The notes beneath the pieces are model-generated. The model had not been told where the DNA came from. It was given only the letters and a program-made list of their open reading frames with translations, and made no database searches. Shown here in pieces: positions 45,201 through 49,600 of a stretch of DNA of 64,000 nucleotides. How positions within the stretch are numbered: position 1 is the stretch's first letter; every line of letters starts with the position of its first letter. The translations under genes were made by a program, and so were the position numbers. Source of the DNA: Epiperipatus broadwayi (lineage: Eukaryota > Onychophora > Udeonychophora > Euonychophora > Peripatidae); contig JAQFVV010006203.1 of assembly GCA_028023455.1 (NCBI GenBank), forward strand, positions 12,996,348 to 13,060,347. The letters run 5' to 3'.

Positions 45201-46104
45201 TGTAAATTAATTAGTAAATAGGGTCACCGTTATGTGTGTGTATATATATATGTGTGTGTAATTAAATCCACAGCCAATATGTATTGACGTGCAGCAACTA
45301 TTCAGACATGGTTCTATGGATTGAATAAAAACAATATCAAATCTGTCTAAACTATCACTAATCAAATCACTTGCATTGTTGTGTATGAACTAATAGCTGG
45401 ACATTCATGTCTTTAATATTTTTAATGGTAACCATTAAAAAATATTAAATTTAAATATACGACTTGTAAATGGGAGAGCTTCATTTTTGTTGAGATATAA
45501 AAAATGTTGCTATACATTGTATCTCAGGTCTTATAATAATAATGTCTATGTAGTATCTCATAAATAATGAGGGTGACTAATCAGTGGAGGTCTCTTTTTG
45601 ATTAGTGGTAGCTTGGGCATGTTTGCTATTGTTTTTACACAGCCTGTAGAACTGTGTCTAATTGATTGTTGCACATCAATATACCTTGGCGCTGTGGATT
45701 TAACTTTGTATGTATATATATATAATTGAAATAATATTTTTAACGGTTTACAAACAATTACAAACAATCCGCAGAAGTACTTTCGGTTACTTTCTAACCG
45801 AAAGTACTTCTGCGGATTTAAGGATTGTTTTTAATTGTTTGTAAACCATTAAAAATATTATTTCAATTATAATTACAATATTGTTTTTTTTAATTAACGG
45901 ATATTTATATATATATTGAAAGGTAAACGCAGTTGCTTGGGAGAAAGTTTAGCGAAGATGGAATTGTTCATCTTTTTCACTAGTTTCTTGCAGCATTTCA
46001 CTTTTCAAGCACCTCCAGAAAATCAATTGCCAAAACTAACAGATTATATAATGGGAGGAACCAAAAAACCTCTACCTTATAAATGCTGTGCATTGCCAAG
46101 ATGA
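7752..46104 (+). CDS. Cytochrome P450, CYP2-clan-like, complete gene: join(7752..8100,25487..26002,40823..41266,45923..46104)
   Basis: The four exons join in frame to 1491 nt including TGA, giving 496 residues, the usual length for a microsomal P450. Visible in order: a hydrophobic anchor at about residues 14-28 followed by a basic cluster; PPGP at 37-40; helix-C WKEQR with W126 and R130; I-helix GGLET at 302-306; ExxR at 359-362 (EIMR); PxRF at 414-417; haem loop FFIGKRSCLG at 434-443 with thiolate ligand C441. The family is an ER-anchored haem-thiolate monooxygenase that takes electrons from NADPH-P450 reductase; the substrate cannot be read from sequence. The start ATG has A at -3 and gives a standard anchor. 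All introns are GT-AG and phase 1, and the last one splits the haem-loop glycine, as in vertebrate CYP2 genes. The residue after the I-helix threonine is G307, where T or S is usual. No frameshift or internal stop is seen. Family placement beyond the CYP2 clan is not claimed. Confidence 0.93.
8101..9422. other. Start of intron 1, with a diverged direct repeat
   Basis: Contains a diverged direct duplication: about 8905-9030 and 9270-9415 share TTTTTGAACCCAAGC, then TGACATCA, then a common ATATCAACT-CACAATA segment. The hAT element at 9423 begins just beyond the second copy. Otherwise only AT-rich sequence and a T22-like run near 8401 are seen. Confidence 0.5.
9423..10212. mobile_element. Non-autonomous hAT-type DNA element (~790 bp)
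   Basis: Ends are CAGTGGTCTT on the left and AAGACCACTG on the right, perfect 10-bp terminal inverted repeats of the hAT type (CAGTG ... CACTG). The subterminal part is also related: AGACCAG and GGACCGG on the left, GCCAGTCCG on the right. Flanks on both sides contain GTCTA, compatible with a target-site duplication, but its exact 8 bp are ambiguous. No transposase frame is inside, so movement would have needed a transposase in trans. Confidence 0.75.
10213..10921. other. Intron sequence, nothing recognised
   Basis: AT-rich sequence between the hAT element and the 3' end of the RTE-like retrotransposon. No coding or structural signal was found. Confidence 0.5.
10922..13861 (-). mobile_element. 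RTE-like non-LTR retrotransposon, almost full length
   Basis: The minus-strand element runs from about 13861 (5' side) to a (TGA)n tail at 10923-10939, the simple-repeat 3' end typical of the RTE clade. A single ORF begins MTTFYLGTYNCRSLSS at 13761. An apurinic endonuclease domain follows (GDFNARIGK near 13330, SDHRLVRC near 13060), then a reverse transcriptase with an intact FADD box at 11692-11703. A C-terminal WAGHIARRDDNRW segment lies just before the tail. Only a few breaks separate the pieces, so it is a relatively recent but now inactive insertion in P450 intron 1, antisense to the gene. Short plus-strand frames over it are shadows. Confidence 0.92.
10939..13761 (-). pseudogene. RTE-like endonuclease/reverse transcriptase ORF, four breaks
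   Basis: About 940 codons in the order endonuclease, RT, C-terminal domain. Breaks seen: a frameshift with stop near 13670 (before WDIIGLCEVRRKGEE); a frameshift near 12680 (between the endonuclease-linker and the RT part); an in-frame TAG at 12058-12060 just before VLREVIERTKEYE; and an in-frame TGA at 11236-11238 (GVTRRD-stop-KCNVWV). Catalytic residues (GDFN, SDH, FADD) are kept. The product would nick target DNA and prime reverse transcription if intact. Confidence 0.88.
14140..14570 (-). mobile_element. Hammerhead/tRNA-like repeat, copy 1 (decayed)
   Basis: Minus-strand copy of the family best seen at 16.6-16.9 kb. Read on the minus strand: ACCAA, CTGATGA (14283-14289), a weakened stem II, GAAA (14265-14268), a tiny AT stem III, then TTGGT, the complement of ACCAA. 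The 5' side extends to about 14570, past GGCCTTTGAGCG and AAGTTGAAGAG segments shared with the other copies. Stem II has lost pairing, so this copy is probably inactive. Confidence 0.65.
14571..14933. other. Intron sequence, nothing recognised
   Basis: AT-rich DNA between two repeats; no open frame or structure of note. Confidence 0.5.
14934..15389. repeat. Large fold-back element, ~210-240-nt arms
   Basis: Left arm 14934 to about 15177 and right arm about 15178-15389 are imperfect inverted copies meeting at a short palindrome (GAAATTATTTAAATGTCTGAAAATTTC region). Each arm has AGCTTTGTGATAAATGCTTAGCC, written here as AGCTTTG, ATAAATGCTTAGC and so on, plus a CCTCTGACCAATGG block, a C- or G-run and CACTAGATCTAAAAATACC. 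A single arm of the same family is at 32262-32485. No coding capacity. Confidence 0.85.
15390..15964. other. Intron sequence, possible minus-strand coding relic
   Basis: Mostly unremarkable. The reverse strand of about 15605-15760 reads as a lysine/glutamate-rich open stretch (KPIEELLEKKWEEKLQE), which may be a retroelement relic. I cannot identify it. Confidence 0.3.
15965..16157. repeat. Fold-back repeat with ~37-nt outer arms
   Basis: Arms 15965-16000 (GGGAGGGTACCAATGGCTCT ... AAGCTTTT) and 16118-16157 (AAAGCTTGTTAGAGC ... CCCTATATT) are inverted. The interior has CCTCAGACCAATC and GTCAGTGAGATACTCAGACGC, echoing the fold-back family at 4.9, 14.9 and 32.3 kb. Confidence 0.7.
16205..16625 (-). 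mobile_element. Hammerhead/tRNA-like repeat, copy 2, inverted against copy 3
   Basis: Minus-strand copy with a B-box-like AGTTCGAATCCC (16228-16240), an A-box-like TGGGTCAGCAA, and hammerhead core CTGATGA at 16415-16421 with GAAA at 16396-16399. About 60 nt is inserted just after GAAA, separating it from the TATATTGGTGATT continuation. A 55-nt segment (CTCTTCAGCT ... CATTGAAAATCTGATGAT) is duplicated at its 5' end. It abuts copy 3 head to head, forming a 700-nt palindrome. Confidence 0.7.
16754..16797 (+). ncRNA. Hammerhead ribozyme, type I, textbook core
   Basis: In order: stem I 5' strand GCCAA (16754-16758), CTGATGA (16759-16765), stem II GTGCT (16766-16770), loop GGTTT, AGCAT (16776-16780), GAAA (16781-16784), a tiny stem III (A16784 to T16791), the cleavage triplet ending at A16792, and stem I 3' strand TTGGT (16793-16797), which pairs with the start. 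Every invariant core base is present. The very short stem III is typical of animal retroelement hammerheads, which often cleave best as tandem copies. Activity is inferred. Confidence 0.75.
16832..16895 (+). promoter_or_regulatory. Pol III A and B boxes of the hammerhead repeat
   Basis: TGGGTCAGCAAGG matches the A-box pattern apart from one base, and GGTTCGAATCC is a perfect B box. The spacing is typical of a tRNA or SINE head. The intervening sequence does not fold into a good tRNA cloverleaf, so this is a SINE promoter and not a tRNA gene. Confidence 0.6.
16916..17419. other. Intron sequence with TA/CA microsatellite
   Basis: Holds a compound (TA)n/(CA)n microsatellite at about 17255-17333 and no other recognisable feature. 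Confidence 0.6.
17420..17790 (-). mobile_element. RTE-like endonuclease fragment, old
   Basis: Matches the 5' part of the RTE-like element at 13480-13800 in the same orientation. Shared blocks include ATTTATGTCTTTATGATA, TTCTTTTTCAAAA, TTCCAATTCTTGCAA and a region equal to the ORF start (AAATAA then TGGCA then CCAGGGATT-like). Many substitutions show an older insertion of the same or a sister family. Confidence 0.6.
17791..18480. other. Intron sequence, nothing recognised
   Basis: AT-rich sequence without a defensible gene or repeat. Confidence 0.45.
18490..21440 (+). mobile_element. Older LINE (endonuclease, RT, zinc knuckle), inactivated
   Basis: Plus-strand pieces keep the non-LTR order. 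Endonuclease: LLQETKFHHKA near 18605, GGVDILIN near 18700, GDFNITYD near 18890. Reverse transcriptase: SIRPISM near 19920, LDISTAFDSV near 20125, PLSPLLFIAYIN near 20310, and YMDN at 20425-20436 where YADD is expected. C-terminal knuckle: CSNC-x(n)-H-x4-C near 21320-21370. Multiple stops and frameshifts (for example around 18966, 19445, 20372 and 21336) break it. The layout resembles L1/Tx1-type elements; I hold the clade open. Confidence 0.85.
20047..20560 (+). pseudogene. Reverse transcriptase core of the 18.5-21.4 kb LINE
   Basis: Contains the catalytic palm: MQLDISTAFDS (first aspartate present), an N-G then RAPLSPLLF block, a stop at 20371-20373, and AYMDNVLVI where the second catalytic aspartate is replaced by Asn. 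Loss of this residue and the stop argue against activity. Confidence 0.75.
21441..22310 (+). repeat. T-rich direct repeats and tandem array downstream of the LINE
   Basis: A ~190-nt block occurs twice, about 21440-21610 and 21795-21965 (shared: GGAATTGTGCAATTTA, TTTGTCCATTTCAGCT, GAAATTCTTCATTGGG). It is followed by about six tandem units at 21995-22210, each containing TTGTTCCATCGATGATTTCAG or a close variant plus a T-rich spacer. It may be the 3' UTR of the LINE or a separate satellite-like repeat. Confidence 0.75.
22309..22560. repeat. Inverted repeat, ~85-nt arms
   Basis: Left arm 22309-22394 (TATTTACTTAAGTAATTTATT ... written in part) pairs with 22476-22560 (ACAACAAAACATG ... CTTTAGTAAATA). 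The loop is about 80 nt. MITE-like, no coding sequence. Confidence 0.7.
22561..24000. other. Intron sequence with a further copy of a downstream LINE repeat
   Basis: Mostly unrecognised. The string GCCATAATT-CAAAGCAGAGAAT at about 23801 also occurs at 21640, marking a second copy of the T-rich repeat family. A (TAA)n run lies at 22770. Confidence 0.4.
24001..24530 (+). repeat. Second copy of the T-rich repeat tail
   Basis: Shares with 22190-22310 the ending ATCGCTTGCATATTTCTTG, TGGTACTACAGTGTTGTC and ACCACAATATGTGTAACT. It contains two G9-10 runs (24131, 24240), each followed by TGATTTT, suggesting an internal duplication of about 110 nt. Confidence 0.6.
24705..24905 (+). mobile_element. RTE-like 3' end fragment, decayed
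   Basis: Plus-strand translation with breaks gives NDNEWTVEILKWIPRDYKK and then ELDQLGEKFSLQ. This corresponds residue by residue to the C-terminal end of the RTE element at 10.9-11.2 kb (DDNRWTIEILNWIPRD; IKLGETFILQ). Short 5'-truncated insertions are usual for this class. Confidence 0.75.
24906..25486. other. Intron 1 end, nothing recognised
   Basis: AT-rich DNA leading to the exon 2 acceptor; a pyrimidine tract directly precedes the AG. Confidence 0.5.
25487..26002 (+). CDS. P450 coding exon 2 (helices C to H)
   Basis: Follows a pyrimidine-rich acceptor (TTTTTCAACAG) and completes codon 117 as Gly, giving NKG-IPFAVGNFWKEQRRF. The tryptophan and arginine of helix C, which contact haem propionates in this family, are W126 and R130. 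LRDFGFGK follows, a common CYP2-clan helix-C/D signature. The exon ends TTTACTC|GTAAGT, a strong donor. An open frame runs on to 26124, but that tail is intron because it diverges from P450 and exon 3 resumes the family alignment. Length 516 nt, phase 1 at both ends. Confidence 0.92.
26003..31155. other. Intron 2, first part; mostly unrecognised
   Basis: No coding or mobile-element protein remnant was found. At 28500-28790 and 29330-29780 base composition is visibly richer in G and C than the surroundings. These stretches contain imperfect palindromes (for example ACATACTC-GGA-GAGTATGT at 28565-28583) and may be non-coding parts of LTR-type or other elements. TGGTATCTCATACCA-like palindromes occur near 30610 and 30945. 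Confidence 0.4.
31156..31341. repeat. Inverted repeat, ~86-nt arms
   Basis: Arms 31156-31243 (CTGGTAATTAATGAAT ... ATTTATTA) and about 31256-31341 (... CTTTTCTGTGATTCATTAATTATCAG) pair with few mismatches. It is a compact MITE-like fold-back with a 12-nt loop. Confidence 0.75.
32034..32209. repeat. Inverted repeat, ~80-nt arms
   Basis: Arms 32034-32114 (TTAGAAACAAGTCAACAC ... GCAACCTCC) and 32129-32209 (GGAGATTGCC ... GTGTTGACTGATTTCTAA) pair closely around a 14-nt loop. MITE-like; different in sequence from the 31.2 kb element. Confidence 0.8.
32262..32485. repeat. Single arm of the 14.9-15.4 kb fold-back family
   Basis: Shares AGCTTTGCTAATTGCTC, GATAAATGCTTAGC, CCTCTGACCAATGG, CCTCAGAGAGG-GCTAGG and CACTAGATCTAAAAATACCA with the left arm at 14934-15177. 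Only one arm is present, so it is a truncated or solo copy. Confidence 0.8.
32486..35831. other. Intron 2, middle part; nothing firm
   Basis: Unrecognised AT-rich DNA. Around 33780-33800 the minus strand reads TTACAATTTGGTGCCC, superficially like an LTR end plus a primer-binding site, but no partner LTR or Pol region was found. Short open frames here (for example 35074-35334) have no family features. Confidence 0.35.
35943..35969 (-). ncRNA. Hammerhead-like motif in left terminal repeat of the Penelope element
   Basis: Minus strand: CTGAAGA (35963-35969), one A, GACTG, loop CAGGT, CAGTC, GAAA (35943-35946). Perfect 5-bp stem II and all invariant core bases, with one extra A before stem II. 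Penelope terminal repeats are a known home for hammerheads. Confidence 0.55.
36296..36905 (+). pseudogene. Penelope-like RT C-terminus plus GIY-YIG endonuclease, broken
   Basis: The translation starts YNIQKDLIINELKMNGFP, the end of the Penelope RT region. A linker follows, then GVYVIKCKQC and NKYVGETKNSIKTRLKQH, the GIY-YIG nuclease core with the GVY and YVG strands, a CxxC and the catalytic Arg/Glu region. A stop at 36816-36818 and a frameshift in the adjacent A-run separate it from EAILIRKIKPEFNRDSG, the usual C-terminal helix, ending at 36905. The family nuclease nicks target DNA for insertion. This copy lacks the RT palm and is not autonomous. Confidence 0.88.
37861..37887 (+). ncRNA. Hammerhead-like motif in right terminal repeat of the Penelope element
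   Basis: Plus strand: CTGAAGA (37861-37867), A, GACTG (37869-37873), loop CAGGT, CAGTC (37879-37883), GAAA (37884-37887). Downstream ACGTA and TATGT can form a stem III, and ACAAATAAA pairs with TTTATTTGT upstream as a possible distal stem I with a large asymmetric loop. The stem I geometry is not textbook, so activity is uncertain. Confidence 0.55.
37963..40822. other. Intron 2, last part; nothing recognised
   Basis: No coding or repeat family was identified. 38040-38340 is less AT-rich and ends in a weak B-box-like GGGTTTGAACTC (about 38329), but no A box or flanking duplication was found. Confidence 0.4.
40823..41266 (+). CDS. P450 coding exon 3 (I-helix to pre-haem loop)
   Basis: Starts after TGTTACAG; its first two bases complete Arg289, giving TRKQLELTIETFFGGG. 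It carries the I-helix oxygen-activation segment (GGLET, 302-306), helix J, ExxR (E359, R362), the WPNPHKFDP segment and PTRF. It ends just before the haem loop at TTCATAG|GTAAAT, leaving one base of Gly437. Length 444 nt with no disabling change. Confidence 0.93.
41267..42239. other. Intron 3 start; nothing recognised
   Basis: After exon 3 the DNA is AT-rich with a short tetranucleotide-like stretch (GATAGATAGGCAGGCAGG region, 41345-41395). No gene signal. Confidence 0.5.
42240..43790 (-). mobile_element. Decayed LINE, interrupted by a tRNA-derived insertion
   Basis: Minus-strand translation in broken frames gives the order of a CR1/L2-like RT family. KILGRILKYICDVL is near 43740. The block FTNLLKIFDSL-like then LVGCPSKFV follows (43360-43260). 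DGGIFNLNQLKVK then QYIDNSVIFSS is near 43090-43000 (YIDN where YADD is expected). A C-terminal TGHVKRL then YYGTL part is near 42490-42420. Stops and frameshifts are frequent. The element predates the 107-nt insertion at 43415-43521. Confidence 0.65.
43396..43540 (+). mobile_element. tRNA-derived retroposon (107 nt) with 19-nt target-site duplication
   Basis: The insert 43415-43521 is flanked by perfect copies of AAAAATCATTTCAATAGTA (43396-43414 and 43522-43540). It has an A-box-like TAGCCGAAAGG (43427-43437) and a B box GGTTCGCTTCC (43488-43498). Its ends (CAAGCAT and ATGCTTTG) can pair like an acceptor stem. A GCAAGC/GCTTGC hairpin sits in the middle. The perfect duplication indicates recent LINE-type retroposition. 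It could be a very short SINE or a retroposed tRNA with extra sequence; the anticodon is not secure. Confidence 0.8.
44110..44400 (+). repeat. LTR-like repeat, diverged copy of the 56.0-56.3 kb repeat
   Basis: Shares in order GACTC-TNGTAAAT, AAGATTTCGCGA-T-TTAATGT, GTGGACTTAAT-AGTGAAG, ATTAGCTTCA, ATCAAAA-GCTT, CCTATATAATTA and AGAGGTC with 56038-56250. TATAAAG near 44286 could be a promoter element. No internal protein region is attached. Confidence 0.65.
44401..45721. other. Intron 3, later part; nothing recognised
   Basis: AT-rich DNA with a short TG/TA microsatellite near 45235-45258. No gene or element supported. Confidence 0.5.
45722..45871. repeat. Strong 70-nt hairpin just before P450 exon 4
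   Basis: Arms 45722-45789 (ATTGAAATAATATTTTTAAC ... TTTCGGTTA) and 45796-45871 (TAACCGAAAGTACTTCTGCGG ... ATTTCAAT) pair almost fully. The tip GGTTA, CTTTC, TAACC, GAAA looks like hammerhead stem II plus GAAA, but there is no CTGANGA, so it is at most half of one. GAAAGTACTTC is shared with the motif at 61.2 kb. Confidence 0.75.
45923..46104 (+). CDS. P450 terminal coding exon 4 (haem-binding loop and helix L)
   Basis: Follows acceptor TATTGAAAG and completes Gly437, giving GKRSCLGESLAKMELF with the proximal cysteine C441. It ends at PYKCCALPR and TGA (46102-46104), a typical P450 C-terminus. Its acceptor lies only about 50 nt downstream of a long hairpin repeat (45722-45871). Confidence 0.93.
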
Positions 46105-46110
46105 AATGGT

Positions 46111-46116
46111 AATAAA
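46111..46116 (+). promoter_or_regulatory. Candidate poly(A) signal of the P450 gene
   Basis: AATAAA seven bases after the stop codon. It is the nearest canonical hexamer, but AATAAA is common by chance in DNA this AT-rich. Confidence 0.4.
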
Positions 46117-46200
46117 TTTTACAACGTAACAGTGTTATACCTTAATACATATCTGCTGTGAAATTTTGATTTTATAACTTTGATTCCATTTAATAGTGTT

Positions 46201-46255
46201 ATATATATATATATATATATCATTAAAAATAATATATATATTATTTTTAATGAAT
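46201..46255. repeat. TA microsatellite and small palindrome
   Basis: (TA)10 followed by CATTAAAAATAATATATAT and its complement, a short perfect AT hairpin in the 3' flank of the P450 gene. Confidence 0.8.
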
Positions 46256-46270
46256 GTTTATATGGAAATC

Positions 46271-46655
46271 TTGAATGTGTGGAATAATCCATTTAAATCA
46301 ACTTAAATAGGAAGCACTTAACCCAGTGGCTCTCAAGCTTCTTGGTTAATGCTGTGACCCTTTAATATAGTTCCTTATGTTGTGGTGACCCCCAAACCTT
46401 ATGTAGAATGTATTTTCATTATTACAATTTACCTAGAGAATGATCTTAGGTGACCCCTGTGAAAGTGTTGTTTGACCCTCAAAGGGGTTGTGACCCACAG
46501 GGATGAGAACTGCTGAGTTAACCAATAACAATTGCCATGGGCTTCCTTTTGGATACACCGGTCTGTCAGTTTACTTTAACTCTTGGCCTGGGGCAATTGT
46601 TTTAGGTTAAGTGCTTTCTAATTATGCTGATTTAAATTTGATTACTCCACACATT

Positions 46656-46661
<6 letters not shown>
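46271..46661. mobile_element. Fold-back element split by a SPIN-like hAT insertion
   Basis: Outer arms (TTGAATGTGTGG-TAATC ... AGCACTTAACC at 46271-46323, complement at about 46604-46661) pair with few mismatches. Removing the insert restores a continuous palindrome through AACAATTGCC and GGCAATTGTT. The sequence between is unrecognised. It is older than the hAT element within it. Confidence 0.8.
46324..46515 (+). mobile_element. SPIN-like non-autonomous hAT element (192 bp)
   Basis: Ends CAGTGGCTCTCAAG and (reverse complement) CAGCAGTTCTCATC are hAT-type. The interior blocks GCTGTGACCCTTTAATA, TGTTGTGGTGACCCCCAA, GGTGACCCCTGTGAAAG and GTTGTGACCCACAGG are those I recall for the SPIN (Space Invaders) family, known for horizontal transfer among tetrapods and some invertebrates. 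The flanking 8-mers ACTTAACC (46316-46323) and AGTTAACC (46516-46523) differ at one base and fit the hAT duplication length. No transposase is encoded. The family name rests on memory, not a search. Confidence 0.75.
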
Positions 46662-46690
<29 letters not shown>

Positions 46691-49600
46691 ACTGGTCAGA
46701 ATTGTATGTTCATTTAACAAGGTTTAGAATCTAAGCAAAAGTACCGTAAATCCACTCATGCCCGAGATACACAGGTCAGGAGCAATCATGAATTCTGCCC
46801 TATTTACTTTTCTCTAAAACTATAACATTATAAACAACACTTCTGATGATAACATGAAATTTTATTTATTCTGGTCCCAGAGACACAGCAGAGAAACATG
46901 AGATCTATAGGGTAATTAATGTAAATAAATAATATCAAATATTGGCTCAATCAAAATCTTATGTGAAGGGACAATTTATAAATTTTAAATGAATTGCACA
47001 CAGCTAGCATTGCAAAAGAAACATGAATTATAAAATAGTATCCATCCAGAATGAGCAAGAACAGAATAACCCAGAGATAAATTGCTATTTGAAGTAATCA
47101 GTTATAACTTCTAAATATTACTGACATTATTATAAATATTTAATGGAATTCAATAAGTGAGAGTCAGTAAGACACAACGCATGAGTAATTATTAAAATAT
47201 AATAATTTAATAAATATAAACAATTTAATTTACATTAGAAAACATAGCACAGATTTAATGCGATTATTACTTTGCATATAAGCAACTGATTTAGTATGCT
47301 AATGAGTTATAGTATAATAATAAATTAATGTTATCAATGCAGTGATCATTACTTTAAGTAATGATAAGGACGTTTACAAATTCATCTCTAAAGAGAGGTT
47401 TACTCTTGATATGATAGTTAATAATTTATTGTTTATGAGCATATTTGGGCCTGTACAAATGAGGAATGGGTTAGCCTAAATTAGTTTTACTGTGACAATC
47501 CTAAAATATTTGACTAATTATAAAATGAGTGGTTTACAAACATCACTGCACCATGTCTTATAAATAAAATGAGAACTACATATAAAAGAACTCACAGTGC
47601 TAACTATAATGACAGTGTTTAAAATGGAGAAGATGTCTGTCTTTGGACTGGAAGGCTTTATCACATATATGATTCCACTTGTATTTATCACAAGGTGATA
47701 TTCGAAAATATGAGTGGTAAGGATTCCATGGCACACCCTCCAACGTGTCACATGCAGAGCCTTAATACTCTAATGTTTATCCTGAGATCGGTTATACCAA
47801 ACCTCATTCCTATATGAGTTACGTGAAGAAAATCCGGATTTTGGATGAGTAAATATGATAAAGCAAAATATAATTCTTTAAAATGCTATCATAAGTAAGC
47901 AACGCGAATATGGCTTAAGTTTTAAATGACTAATGAAATAATTTAAGCTTAAATAAAGCAATAATAGCATGTGTAACGCCATGATAAAATAATAACCCAC
48001 TCAGCATCGTACGTATAACTTTAATAAATTTAGGATGTCGAATATAAAAGAGGGAAAAATATTATTTTTCCTATTTAACAAACCCAAGCATTCCTAAACA
48101 ACAATATATTAATTAATTTAACTCTTAATGGTGTATAAGTAATAAATAGTTATTAAAGTATATTAATAATCAAATTTATTAAAAGAACATAAATTGCATT
48201 TAAATATCGATAGTGATATGATTTTTAAACAATCCACCATTACCCATAATTTCAAAATATTTAACCCAGCGAACAGCGTTCAATAAGAAATTTTACGTTT
48301 AAACTATTTAAATATTCCAAAATATCGGAATGATGATTGAAATAATATAAGTTCGCTAGATTAAAACATTAGCACACTAAAACTAATTTAATAAGATATA
48401 TATTTAAAATAAGTTTTGCCACATGAAATAAAATAATTAGAGTGTGAAACTTAAAAAAAAAAACTAATAATAAATTTACAGTACATAATTCTGTGCTTAG
48501 CGTTTCAAAGAACAAGTTTAAAAACTTAAGAGAGAAAATAACAAACTTAATGATAATTAAGTTTATAATCAGTTATAAAATAAATAAAGATTACATTCTG
48601 ATTATAATTAAGATTTAGGAAAGAAATGAAGTGAGGAGAATTAAGAGTTCATTCTTCTGCAAAATGGATTACCTTTAAAAGTTATGGTGGCCACTTATAA
48701 AAACATATATGAAGTTTAGCAAGGCACAATATTAATAAAATAATGGTAGGCATCTTCTAATATTCTTTACAATTAAACATAACAGTTCTCAAGTAGCGAT
48801 GGCATAGCAGAAGGCAGGACAAAGGTGATTTAAGATCAGGGAGGCAAATTGTTTTTTACTCACAGTTCATATTGTTTCCACTCTCTACCCAAATACCAGA
48901 GAGAAGAGTGATTTGAACTCCTTCCGTGTGTTCCTAGAACTTATGCTCTTCCTATACTTGAAATTTAGCAATATTGGAATATGTAAACAATACGTTCCAG
49001 AAAGCAGATTATTTAAACGTATTTTTAAAATTGCAAATAACTTTAAAATATGATTTTTGGTTTGACTTGAAATGAGAATGACATTTTTAAATTGTAATAA
49101 TATTTTTTAGAATTTCTGGCATTGCTTTAGCTCTACATTAATTGTATTTATTTTTATATCTGTAATACATATACGCACATACACAATTATCTAAGTGAAG
49201 GGAATTTACAAGCTTGAAAATAAAATATACTTAAGCTAAAATAATAATTCAACTGGTTACACATAACCAGTTTTGAATAAACATGGTGGAAGTGATATGT
49301 GTATATGTGTGTGCTTAACATTCCTAGATGACCAAATAAACATATAAACAGGTTCAAACCCTACTTTAAAGGTATGTAATGTCATCAGGCAGTGAAGTTA
49401 AATATGTACACAAATTTACCACTTCAATATATATATATATTGTAACGGAATATAATATGCCATTACATTATTTTAAAATGAAAATAAAAAGATCGTAAAT
49501 AAAAATTGATTTATTAAAAAGAAAAAAACTTAAAAACTGAAAATTAAAAGTTGTTTAATATATATATTGTCGCGCAGATGGAAAACATAAACTATTTTAA

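Noticed and set aside
45776-45815. Complete hammerhead in the 45.8 kb hairpin
   Set aside because: A stem II-like hairpin and GAAA are present, but the CTGANGA half of the core is missing.
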